The notes under the pieces are model-generated. The model was not told the origin of the DNA. It worked only from the letters and a program-made list of their open reading frames with translations, and did not search any database. Shown here piece by piece: positions 13,252 to 23,346 of a DNA stretch of 64,000 bases. This stretch comes from Gremmenia infestans (Eukaryota > Ascomycota > Leotiomycetes > Helotiales > Hamatocanthoscyphaceae), in NCBI GenBank assembly GCA_032629725.1, contig JAFEVB010000002.1, positions 2,852,001 to 2,916,000 of the forward strand, written 5' to 3'. The translations under genes were made by a program, and so were the position numbers. Every line of letters starts with the position of its first letter. Position 1 is the first letter of the stretch.

Positions 13252-13889
13252 ATGGCGCTTGTTCGTGTAGGCCATCTGCTACTCATTCAAATCCAGGCAC
13301 CCTGCTGACCGGCCCATAGCACGGCGTTCAAGACATTACCATTGGACCTAATGGAGATCTGTCACTGAGATTCTACAACACCACAGGTACTGGAAGATTC
13401 CAATTCTGTGCTGCAACGGGAACTCGGTTTATTAATGGGAGGATCTTGGCAACTATGCTTGTCTCGCGAATGGCGATGGCGAAGTACTCCACTTTCTACA
13501 AAAAGAAGCTCACCGCTGGCTCTCAAACCGCAACTCAAATGGTTTTCGACATCCACGATCCCAACTTTCTGTGTGCCGAGCTTTGGTTCCGCGCTTTCCC
13601 CGACGTCCCATTCCCATCTCACTCTTACGTCGTTACAATCGAGGAAATTTTGGAGGTAATCCATTACGGCCAATATTTCCAAGGTCATGCGGCAACACCT
13701 GGTGATATGAAGAAGCTGAAGCCATGGTTCAAAATTCTCCTGGAGAACAAGACTATTTCCAAGTTGGAGCTGGATCGAAGCGGATACTCATATACCCATA
13801 CTACGTCTTTGACCGTACCATTGCTTTTGCAAAAATCACCAGGCCAGGGCATTGGCGTACGAGGTAACGAATCAGATTTCCGAGCTTAA
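13252..13889 (+). CDS. Unrecognised protein, possibly a degraded gene
   Basis: The frame from 13320 is open for 189 codons, which is long for noncoding DNA here, yet its first internal ATG is 45 codons in. A possible repair is a three-codon first exon (13252-13260) and a 59-nt intron ending in TAG at 13319, giving 192 residues. The donor (GTTCGT) is weak and the branch candidate is CTGAC. The N-terminal part (DITIGPNGDLSLRFYNTTG) looks beta-rich. I recognise no family and see no signal peptide. It could equally be a relic, given the pseudogenes downstream. Confidence 0.35.
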
Positions 13890-14676
13890 TTCGAGTTCTC
13901 ATCGTGAACTTCACCTTGATGGCAATGTCATTGCATGAGTAAACAGATGTCCAGCTTTCGAATATTTCTAGTTCAAACATCATTAGGTCCTCTAGTAAAA
14001 GTTTACAGGCTCGAGCGGCTGAGAATCGCAAAGGGGGAGATATGCGTGATAAATGCGGCTATTTTTAGACCTTCAGATCAAATTGTCAGATGTATCCAAG
14101 GTTTCCTTTATGCAGTGCGGGGTTCTATATAGTCACATTGTCTCTGAATTTCGGTCTTTTCTTTAAATTGGGCGTCTCGGCAATCTACACCGTGTTCTTA
14201 TTTGCATAGGCCATAGCGGATGCAAGTCAGAATATAGTGTTTTTGAACCAATGAAGACCTCTGGAACTCGGTGCCTATTCTCCACAATTTTTTGGCCTAC
14301 CTCTAACCACCTTCGAACGGTTTTCGAAACCGGGAGGACGCCTAGTGATCAGTGATTACTGGCCGTGACATGGATCTTAAACAAAAAAATCAATACCTTC
14401 GTATCAATACTGCGAATCACTTACGTTCCATGTGCAAACCTTTTGATAGTGAAAATAAAGCTTCAAACGTGCAGGTTGATAATCACCTTGATTTTGCTTA
14501 TGTAGTAATAAGTAGGGAGGTACCTAGGTATACTTGTACACATTCACCCCTTCCCTTTATGCGGATTCATTACAGGCTGCCAGGTCATGAACCCCAAGGA
14601 CCCTCAACGACGGTTTTCCTTCGGCACCTTAGGATAGCCCTCGAACCCAAAGTCTTACCTTACAGCATCAACCAAG
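13890..14676. other. Intergenic with TACCTAGGTA palindrome
   Basis: No gene is supported. A perfect TACCTAGGTA palindrome lies at 14521-14530. The last part is the promoter of the secreted-protein gene. Confidence 0.5.
14521..14530. repeat. TACCTAGGTA palindrome, copy 2
   Basis: A perfect 10-bp palindrome about 150 bp upstream of the secreted lectin-like gene. It is one of four identical copies in the window. Confidence 0.7.
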
Positions 14677-15662
14677 ATGAAAGCCATTACCATCCTCGTC
14701 TCTGCGCTCTGCTTGGCGGTCCTGCAATTTTCTGTCCAAGCAGAGTCTGCGCATGCATTCTGGTTTCTGCCAAGTGCCCCGATTACTAGAGTATGTTGAC
14801 TTCAACTTTCTGGCTTGGGAAGTACTCATCTTTACAGTTCCAATCCACAATGGTGGTGCCATCAACACCTGGTGGGGGTCTCCATGCAGTTTGGCCAGGC
14901 CTCGAAAATGAGTCCGAGGGCTTTGTGTTCCAGAGCGTCTTGAGTGACTCAAACGGTGCTGGGAGCTGGACGTTCTTCGTGGAGTACTGCTGCGAGTAAG
15001 AAGATGCTTTCTGGATCTGGATACGGTTTTTGTGCTAAGATTGTTCCCAGTCCGAATTATGTGTACACACCTATCAGAGGTAATGAAGATCTATCCAGTA
15101 TCATCTGTTTCTTTCTGATTGGGTGTATAGTCTACCCTGGCGACTCTATTACAAGCACGTTCTCCCTGGACAATGGCTTGTGGACTGATGCCTGGTCTCT
15201 TACCCCCGGTGCCACTGGTTCATCAAACGGACAGATACCGCAGACTGGCTCATCGTCGAACTCATTTTGTAAGCCCCTTGACAGTCCCTGGCAGAGACGA
15301 TTGCTAACAGACATCGAACTGAAAAGCCAACGAAGGCGCCTTGACCCAAGTAAGCTATATATAACTCCCAAGGTGACAGACAACTGATAGTGAACAGGGT
15401 GTCCTGGCCATTGAACTGAAGAACGGAGGAGCGTGGGATTTTGGCCAGGTTCCATGGACCGATATCTCTGTAACGGCTTCGACGACTTCACCATGGTGTG
15501 CTTCAGGGCAAGTCTTCAAGTCACCATCCCGAGCTCGAACTGACTTTTTGCAGCTACGGTACAACTGCGTTAAATTACCAAATCAGCGGTGGTGTCCAGT
15601 CGAGCTCAGGCCCTTCCACGACATGTACATACCAGAGTCTACAATTCATCGGCCCTTCATAG
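14677..15662 (+). CDS. Secreted protein, lectin/glucanase (ConA-like) type
   Basis: I read seven short exons: 14677-14790, 14838-14995, 15051-15079, 15131-15268, 15327-15349, 15398-15507 and 15554-15662. They join in frame to 226 residues. The first 22 or so residues form a signal peptide (hydrophobic core ILVSALCLAVLQF). Features such as GLHAVWPGLE, WTFFVEYCCDPNY, VYPGDSITSTF, DAWSLTPG and WDFGQVPWTDISV resemble a fungal secreted family with a concanavalin A-like jelly roll. That link is from memory of the pattern, and the activity is unknown. Intron 6 starts with GC rather than GT (AGG then GCAAGT), a recognised minor splice type. Two exons are only 29 and 23 nt. The unbroken frame over seven exons says the gene is intact. 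Confidence 0.8.
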
Positions 15663-15699
15663 GCGATTCCTCATCTCATATTGCATACTTGGTGGCTAT

Positions 15700-15905
15700 G
15701 AATGAAGATCGCGCTGGTCGTTAGATGGGGGTCAGCGTCTTGGGAGGGCAATTGATGTGCTTGCTAGAGAGAATAATTGGGAAACATAAACGAGTTGAGA
15801 GAGATGGTGAGGACTATGGGGAGCGTGCCGGATTATATTGGGAAGTTGAAGGAGGTTGGGGGTATCGATGCGTATTTTGATATTCCGCCGCCGCCGGCTA
15901 GCTAA
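15700..15905 (+). pseudogene. Protein-coding relic (C-terminal fragment)
   Basis: About 23 codons (DGGQRLGRAIDVLARENNWE) run in one frame and continue in another from about 15786 (INELREMVRTMGSVPDYIGK) to a natural-looking C terminus, FDIPPPPAS and stop. The change of frame at GGGAAACATAAACGAG needs a small indel, and no intron fits. I see no start codon. The parent family is not recognised. It lies just after the secreted-protein gene and before another pseudogene. Confidence 0.5.
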
Positions 15906-16370
15906 GGTATCTATCTCTTTGAACTATTTCAGGAGTGCGAAGTGATGTTGGTATTGAGATATGTAAGTGGGGGTTTGGTTTGATGGGATGTGGGGTCTGA
16001 GTCTGAGGGGCAATGTGAGAATCCCGCATGAAGGGGTCAGCCATCGAGAACTAAGCTTTCGGGGGGTGTGGATATATAGTCGGTAGGATGCGAGGGGTTT
16101 GATTAAAATGGTTGGAATTGCGTTGTTGGGGCTTGGGGGGAGGAGGGGGAGGAGGGTGAATCTTAAATTATCTATAACACGGTTCGCCTGCAGCCACCTC
16201 ATGGACAACAGAAACCACACCTGCGTCCATCAACTCGACAAACAATATCTTCATTTATATTTTTCACGTTATCCAGAAACCACAATACGCCTCTAGTATT
16301 CTAGTATGGGCGCGTCAATTAACCCGTTTTGCTAGCGCGTGATTGGAGAAAATTGTTATTATTCATCACC
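15906..16370. other. Intergenic between two pseudogenes
   Basis: G-rich in its first half (runs of GGGG near 16080-16160). No gene is supported. Confidence 0.5.
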
Positions 16371-18227
16371 ATGAAAAATATGCCGCGCGTTGCCCCTGAA
16401 CACAGAAAACAAGCATACAAGCCCGAAGACTTTTACCGGGTGCGGTACTTGCAAGTATGCTTTCTCTCTTATGGTGACTGTTTCTCTGTCGAAATTGCTC
16501 CGAATAAGGCTTACAAGTTTCCAGAAGTAAGTCGCCATCTTGTATCCGAGCCGCACTGCACTGGCTGAAATTGATTGCTTGAGACAAAAGCCGGCGTGCG
16601 AAGTGCAATGAAGCAAAACCATCATACCAGAGATGCGTCTCAACCGGTCGCAAATGTAATGGGTACGCAGAGAATTCCCCGGAAATCCAACGGCCTTCGT
16701 CCACCGTCTCGTCAGGTTCTGACACCTCAAATGCGCAGCTCATCAGCCTATCCCGATCGCCTTCAGCCGCTATAGATGGCAGTGAAAGAGAAGTTCGGTC
16801 ACCCAGCTACTTCTGTCAAAAGACCGCTCCCTAGCTCACCGGCTTCTTCTCTGGTGACAATCTTCGGGATTTTGTTCTCCACCATGAGCCAGCAATCCGA
16901 TACGCAGTTATTGCGTTGGGATCTTTACATGAAAATTTCATGGAACTTGAGGGAATGATCATCACGCCAAAACCAGAGCTATCTCGTGATGATTTTGCAT
17001 TGCGAGAGTACAGAATTGCGATTCAAACTCTTGTGCGGCCATTGACGGATCAGAAAGAACAATATGTGAACGTTTGTCTCATTGCGTGCATTCTATTCAC
17101 GTGTTTCAAGGTAACAGTTTCCCTTCGGACCTATGCTTGATCGCTCGGTATCCCAACGAGTGTTCTCCAAATTTGACTTTTTGTAGAGCATGCAAGTCTG
17201 TTACGGGTCTGCCATGGCTCATATCAACACTTGTAGCAAGCTACTGTGCGAAATACAGACTAATGCCGGAGCAAAATCCCCCAACCATGCCTTTTTTAAG
17301 AGCTCAGCAATATCGTATGCTCCTATAGATGCCCTCGAATGGCTTTTCATGCGTCTGAAATTTCAAGTCATTGAGGTACTAACTCCGTCTGAAAAACGTC
17401 AAACTTATACTAACACAAAACTAGATAGTAAGAGGTTCTTATTAGCATAAGACAACCAAAGATACTGCCCCGCAGTTCAACCCCTTTGCAAGTGTTGCAG
17501 ATGCTCGTCAGTCTCTGATCTGGAACTGTCACTACACAATAACAACCAGCAGGCTCTTGGGACAATGGAACCGCGACAGCCGTAGTATCCCAGCGCCAGA
17601 CTAAAAGAATGGAAAGGTAACGAACTACTACTGCGTCTTAAAGAAATGGATTCACAACTTGAATGATTTCTCAAAACTCAACGATTCAGTCTCTTGGAAT
17701 GGGAAATGAAAGGCATGAAAATTCTTCAAATGTATAAACTACTTTCTTGGACCTCAATGAGTGTAGGTCCGCAGGAAGATCGAACAAAGTGGGACGAAGT
17801 AAAGCCCGTCTTCGAGGAAATCGTCAACCTCGCAGCTGCGATTATCGAAATTGGTAACTCCGCCTCGGACCGAACAGCAGTCCTCTCTACCGATATAGGT
17901 ATTACCGAGGCACTATCTGAAGTGTTAGCCCGCTGTTGACATCCTGTACTTCGTAGAAAATCGATTGTGGTACTAAATCACGGATTACGGCAGGAGGGTA
18001 TCTCGAACAGCGTTCTCAAAGCGAAGGCTACCGAGAGGATGATGCTGGCTGAGGAGCAGGGCCGTGGAGAAGTGTAAGAAGAGGCGGATGTGCCGGCTTG
18101 GGCTATATTATCTCATGTCAACCCGGTTTTTGATCCGATTGCAGAAAGGTCAATTTTATCCTATAGCCGGTCGGGGAGCAGGTTTGACTTAACGAAGAAG
18201 GTATTCAAAGAGATTTTAAAATGGCAA
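16371..18227 (+). pseudogene. Broken Zn2Cys6 fungal transcription factor
   Basis: The parent was a Gal4-type zinc-cluster regulator with a fungal-specific C-terminal domain. The start PRVAPEHRKQAYKP (ATG 16371 or 16380) loses frame at an apparent extra G near 16425, after which TFTGCGTC, the first half of the zinc cluster, appears. From 16592 the second half reads RRAKCNEAKPSYQRC, where a Tyr sits in place of the usual fourth Cys. The same frame has an in-frame TAG at 16832-16834, then continues clearly (HHEPAIRYAVIALGSLHENF). After an intron near 17112-17187 comes GSAMAHINTCSKLLC. The end (VFEEIVNLAAAII, VLNHGLRQEGISNSVL, PVFDPIAERSILSYSRSGS) is interrupted by TGA at 17937 and TAA at 18075. 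With a frameshift, at least three stops and a lost ligand, it cannot make a working factor. Confidence 0.88.
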
Positions 18228-19497
18228 TTAGCAGACATATCATGCTGCGGATCCTCATAAATACATGAGCCTTTGTTTTCCGGAGCCAGGAGCGTTATGA
18301 ACTATTGGAATGAACAGGTCACAGTATGTAAAGCAATATTGGAGGGCATTTGCTACTTTGCATCTGTTCTTGTTCAAGACCGAGAGAGTCGGCTGTTCTG
18401 ACTTTGTGGCTCAACCTTTTGCATTGATCTTTTTGGCACACTAGTAACTACTCGAAGCTGCAGAGGTATTAATAGCCAGCCTTGATATAATAGTCGGTCT
18501 TTCATTCTTTACAAGCGAAGGAAAGACCGACTATTAGCGGATTGTGAACTTCATGTGCAAGCTCTTGAATAACTTCCGTCAAACTACGTGAGATTGAGGT
18601 ATTATAATATCTCATGTCCAAGAGTCGTACTAATGGTGTTAGAGATTTACTTTTTCTTGCGCCTACTCGTACCATACGAAAAGCAACGCTACTGCAATTC
18701 GCTTCACCTTTCAATCCCTCTCCTCTCCTCGCTTCGCTTCGACGAACTTGTGAATCGATTGTCAAGATTCAACAACTCATCTTTCCACCAGCACTCTTGA
18801 ATAGCTCGCAACACATGAAGATATAGCCCAAGAGTTTGCTCACGACCAATACAATCAGCCATCATCAAGAATTCCTCTTTCCTAGCAGCTTGGCTCGTTT
18901 TCTGTCTTGCTACGTTCACAATCTCCTCGAAGCAAGAGCGTTGAGATTCACCGTCAAGCAAACACACCTCACGATTGGCCTTAATCCTTGCAACACAGGA
19001 CGTCACACAAGCCACATCTTTCAGATATCACTGCCTCAAGGGCTGATTAGCTGATAAGCCCTCAAGGCCACAAGCTCTCTTAGCGTGGTTCCTCGCTACT
19101 CATCTTCTTTCCTCTTTTCTAGATTCATCAACTCATCAACAACAACTCCCCAAGCCAACTCAACACCACATCGCATTCCCAAGGATCATAGCTCTCTGGT
19201 TCTTTGGCTGGCTGTTCACATTTCCACGTTTTCTCCCCCACACCTTTCAACACATATCAGTTGCAAGTTATCACTCTTCATAGAAGTATCAACTTCCAGC
19301 TTCAGCTTAGTTACCTTGACTCTAGACTTTTCGCACCTTTACATTCCAGCTTTCAAGTTCGATCTATCAATTTTCTCAACTTCGGCTTTCGAAGCTAAAG
19401 AGTTTCAATATTCACTCTTTACAATTCACCTTTACTCCACCTCGCTTCACAGCCTTGCTACTGTCTCACCATTTTCTAGAACATCCTCCACCTTACA
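18228..19497. other. Gene-free region and 5' leader of deaminase gene
   Basis: No coding region is supported. It contains the hairpin at 18488-18536. From about 18660 the plus strand turns C/T-rich with CAA/TCA runs, typical of a fungal promoter and long 5' leader, running into the deaminase start at 19498. Confidence 0.55.
18488..18536. repeat. Perfect 16-bp inverted repeat (hairpin)
   Basis: The arm TAATAGTCGGTCTTTC at 18488-18503 is exactly complementary to GAAAGACCGACTATTA at 18521-18536, with a 17-nt loop. It lies 260 bp past the transcription-factor relic. It could be a small palindromic element, a footprint of a mobile element, or a structured RNA end. Confidence 0.8.
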
Positions 19498-21267
19498 AGT
19501 ACGTATCACTTAACAGCAATTATCACTTCTCTAACCAATACAGTGGCTCGGAACAAATCCCAAAAGTCCCGGGATCGATCGTTACATGAAGTTATGGCTG
19601 CCGCGAATGTTCCGACTTCCCCTCCAGTTACACCAGTACGTACGCCACTGCCAGCCAAGCGGAAATCACCAGGGAGACCAAAAAAAGTAAAGAAGAAGGC
19701 AAGACCAGACTTCCAGCGTTCAACTCCAAACGCCATGAAGGTGCTTGCAGAACCAGATTCAGACGGTGAAACCGTTCTCGGAGATCCTCAGGACCCAACT
19801 CCTTCGCCGAAGCCCAGCTTGGAAGAGATCTTAGAGACTGCTAAGAACCTCTCATCAATGTTTTCAGAGATTGGAGATGCGCAAGATCTTGCAGAAGTAC
19901 TCGAGGAGCATGGTTCATCAAACTCAGGACTCCTCAAAAATCTTCAACTTCAATGTTCCAAGATTGGGAAGATTCTCGAGCCACAAACCGCAATTATGCG
20001 TAGACCTCAGACGTTACCAACTATATCCCGCACACAGTTGCCCGAAAATGCCGAACTGTATGGGAATTCCTATGTTTTCAGGGCGCCTTCAAATTACATT
20101 ATGATTCTCCGCGTTGAGGAGGTATTTCGGGGCAACACGAGATACAACCGGAAGAAGGTAGTTGCATGGGTGCAACGAAAGGGTGGGTGGCCCCTTGCCT
20201 ACGCTCTGCCGGGATGGAAAATTTGTGTAGATTCGCACCCAAAATTGTTGGATAGTGCAATTTGGACAGACTTGGTGAAGCATTTCGGGAAGTATCATGG
20301 TCATGATTTCAAGCGTTGGGTATTCGACACCGCCTTGGGTCAAGAGGCTGGCCATGCTCTCGCATCTCATGTGGAGCCGAAACTCATGCTAGTAAGATTA
20401 TTCTCAAAAACCAAGCACTTGATTCTTTGCTATTCTAACTCAATGGAATAGTACTTTGCAGTTGTGATGTGTGCGAGGAAGTCTATTAGTCGGTTTGAAG
20501 CTATCGACTGGACAAGTCGGAAAATATTAGAGAAGTTGATCGGCAAACTCTGGAGGCTCAAGGATTGGTTTCCAAACCTGGAGGCAGAGCTCTATCTGAC
20601 GGAATCACCCTGTGTTCAATGCCACAAATTCCGGAGGCTCATCGAAAGTTATACCGGAATAAAATTTCATCTCAAGGGTCCTGAAAACCTAGGTGTTCTT
20701 CAAGAGAACCGCAATAAAACAGGTCAGAAGGGATATCAACTATACGCAACATACACCGATGACGAGGCAGACGATGACGAGGAAAAAGAAGCCGGTCCAG
20801 AAAAGCAGATAATCCCTCGCGGGTTCCCTCAAGTTGTCATACCACGGTCCCCACTAGCTCCAACAACTCCACCAGCACCAAAGGCGAAGGAAGTTGTGTC
20901 CGAAGTTACTCGTGAGTCTATCACTGAAAAATACAAGTACTCAAAGAGCAAGCAGCAACTTGTCCTTTCTAGCTCCTCGTCAATTACAACAAAGATGAAG
21001 AAGCGACCGGCGAAGCTCCATGACTTGGATTCGGATGAAGACGAATACCGCCCCGTCACGCCACCGACTCGCAAATCTCGTCTCGACTTCATACTCCCCC
21101 ATAGAAAAAGCACCAGATCGGATGGCTCGGGCCCAGAAGAGACCATCGATTTTGGCTATCACAACCTAGATGTGATTCGCAAGGAGCGGAGAGAGCAGAG
21201 AAAGAGAGAGCGTGAGGCGGGCATCTACCCATCGCCACCTTCCGGAAAGAAAGCCCGACGGAGTTGA
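19498..21267 (+). CDS. Predicted zinc-dependent deaminase with AT-hook
   Basis: I read the CDS as base 19498, then 19544-20391 and 20452-21267, giving 554 residues. The ATG is split: A ends the leader exon and TG opens the next, across a 45-nt intron (19499-19543, GTACGT to CAG); no other in-frame ATG precedes the conserved part. Residues 39-48 (KRKSPGRPKK) are an AT-hook, a minor-groove DNA-binding motif, followed by a basic nuclear-localisation-like run. The centre holds HVE (His276, Glu278) and, 58 residues on, SPCVQC (Cys337, Cys340), the His-x-Glu and Pro-Cys-x2-Cys pattern of the cytidine-deaminase fold: three zinc ligands and a catalytic Glu. The second intron falls six codons after HVE. 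The C terminus is disordered, with acidic, Ser-rich and basic (RKERREQRKRERE) runs. Proteins of this type exist in fungi without a known substrate. Nuclear action on DNA or RNA is an inference. Confidence 0.8.
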
Positions 21268-22292
21268 AGTTCTACCTGCGTGGCTACTCGCCTTTCGCAC
21301 ACTTTCATGAACTCTTCCTTCCTTCCTCCTAGCGACCCCAAGCCTGGCGGTGCTAAGCTTACGATTCTGTGTTGAGGGTACGGGTGGGAAGCTTGTGGTT
21401 TGGGCTCGGTCTTCGTGAACGGGGCATTGAACTTCATTTCTGAAATTGTATTTTTGCTTATCGACGCAATTTCTTCTGGATGTTTTTTCTTCTCTTTGTA
21501 GGACAGCTTATGGAAAGGCGCATGGCAAAGGTTCGGTGATTAGGAACTGGGGGGGATAACATCAAGCTGCGGTGCTGGCACAGCTGCTTGTGTTTTGTCT
21601 CGAAGAAGATATGGTAGGACTTGGGGTACTCGGACAGGTGCAAATGGCTTCGGAAATCTATTTCTTTCTTTCGTTGGTACTAGGTGGATTTTCTTTTCGG
21701 TGGAGAATCAAAAAATGGGAGTTTCAGCAAGAGACATTGTGGGGAAATGGACTGTCTCAGCTCAGGCGTAGGAAAGGACCTGGATGAATAGGGTGTCAGC
21801 TATGAGGTATCAGGGATTGCGTTAGGTTTCTCTACCTGGCAGGGTATATAAAATGAACTTTATTTGAGTCAAAGTCTGAAATCGTTAAGGGGATTAGTCC
21901 AGCTTCTCATGTGAAAGCATTAGGGATAGACTTTATGATATGAAGAATCAAGGAAATTTGCAGATGAAAAAGTGTTTTGACTCTGGGAACATAAAACTTC
22001 TTTCTCTCCCCAAGTTCTTCGTAAACCCTCTCCAGGTAAGAATGGTTCGTAGGAGCAACATGTTGGGCCTGTTCTTAGCTTCTCATCAAGCCCCCGTTCT
22101 CTAAACCAACCAATTGCTCAAGCGATCTTCGTCAGCCCTCACCATTACCTGACATAAGCTTCCTGCTTTATACAATGGTATTTACACATCACTTTTGTGC
22201 CGGGTACTTCCCAGGCAGCAAAATATACATCCCCAGAAGGCAGTGACAGAAGCATTCCTTTCATCTCTTCTCACATATCCCTATCAACCATC
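21268..22292. other. Intergenic, no supported gene
   Basis: The 3' flanks of the deaminase gene (+) and the NDUFAF3-like gene (-) meet here. No ORF has protein-like character. Confidence 0.5.
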
Positions 22293-23097
22293 TCATTGAA
22301 CACCAACACCCTCCCTAAACCCCAACGGTATCAACGCAGCAGCCACACTCCCAACCCCCCGTTCCATCGCAAGCAGATTGAACTGCGCAGCCGCATTCCT
22401 CGTATCCTGGATATCAACCCTAATCCCTAGACTCTGAATATACTGTCTCGTTTTCGGACTGATAGGCCTCATATCCTTCCCCAGTCCCAAGATCAATAAA
22501 TCTAAAACCCATTACACGTCAGTCAAGTTGTGCTGTTTAGAACATATGTTTATAGGAAGAGCCAAACACAAACATACCAGGCTTAGGCCAAACCAACCCC
22601 AAAACACCCCAAGCCGCCTCCCCCACCTCAAACTGCCCTTTCGCATTAACCAACCTCTTCTCCTCCCCCGCCTCCCCCGCAACACCCCCCTCAGCCTCCC
22701 AAGGACACCACCCAAACGCCTCGCCGTTAACAAGCAGCACGCCCTTGCCACCCACCACCTTCACGCCGCTGTTCAGATGGAAGCCATCCCACGCGCACGC
22801 ATCGATGCTTGTGCTCGGCACGGGCGTATTGCCGAGGACGTCGAGCGACGAGAAGTCCGTTTGCGTGTCTTCGGTGGAGGCTGGGCCGCGGTCGTGTGTG
22901 CGCGGTTTGGGGGATACTTGTGGGGAGATGGGGGAGGTGGAGAATTTGCGGGATGTGGGTATGGTTTTGAGTAGGTGTTTGGGTTTGGGGGTCGAGAATC
23001 GGGCGATACAGCAGGAGCGCGGTTGTTGGGTGGAGAAGAGGAAGTGCGAGAGGTCGTGGATTGTTGGGCGTGTGAGGGCTGGTCGTATAGGAGGCAT
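22293..23097 (-). CDS. NDUFAF3: Complex I assembly factor NDUFAF3-like (DUF498/Mth938 domain)
   Basis: NDUFAF3 is a mitochondrial matrix protein that helps assemble respiratory complex I. Exons 22578-23097 and 22293-22501 join to 242 residues. The N terminus is rich in Arg, Ser and Thr without acids for about 60 residues, as in a mitochondrial presequence. The Mth938-like domain follows: SIDACAWDGFHLNSG, LLVNGEAFGWCPWE, then LLILGLGKDMRPISPKT and NLLAMERGVGSVAAALIP. The intron (22502-22577) lies between the two halves of that domain. A Gly/Glu insert around residue 145 is not typical. The start is the first ATG of the open frame. Confidence 0.9.
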
Positions 23098-23346
23098 TAT
23101 TATGGGTATTTGAGCGAGTAACTGGACGCCGTAAAAATAGAGGTGGGTGGTTGTGGAAGAGCAGTTGCTGGGAAGCTTGAGCTCTCGTGAGGTTGAAGCT
23201 TAAAAGCTTTGTGAACGTCACGACATTTCCACTCTGCCGCAACACGTGATGAGATTTCAGAATAGGGGCAAGCATTTCATTTTCAGAGCAGTCTAAGTTT
23301 AAACAATATGCCTCCCATTCTACGTCTTGTATAATCTGGTCTTGTC

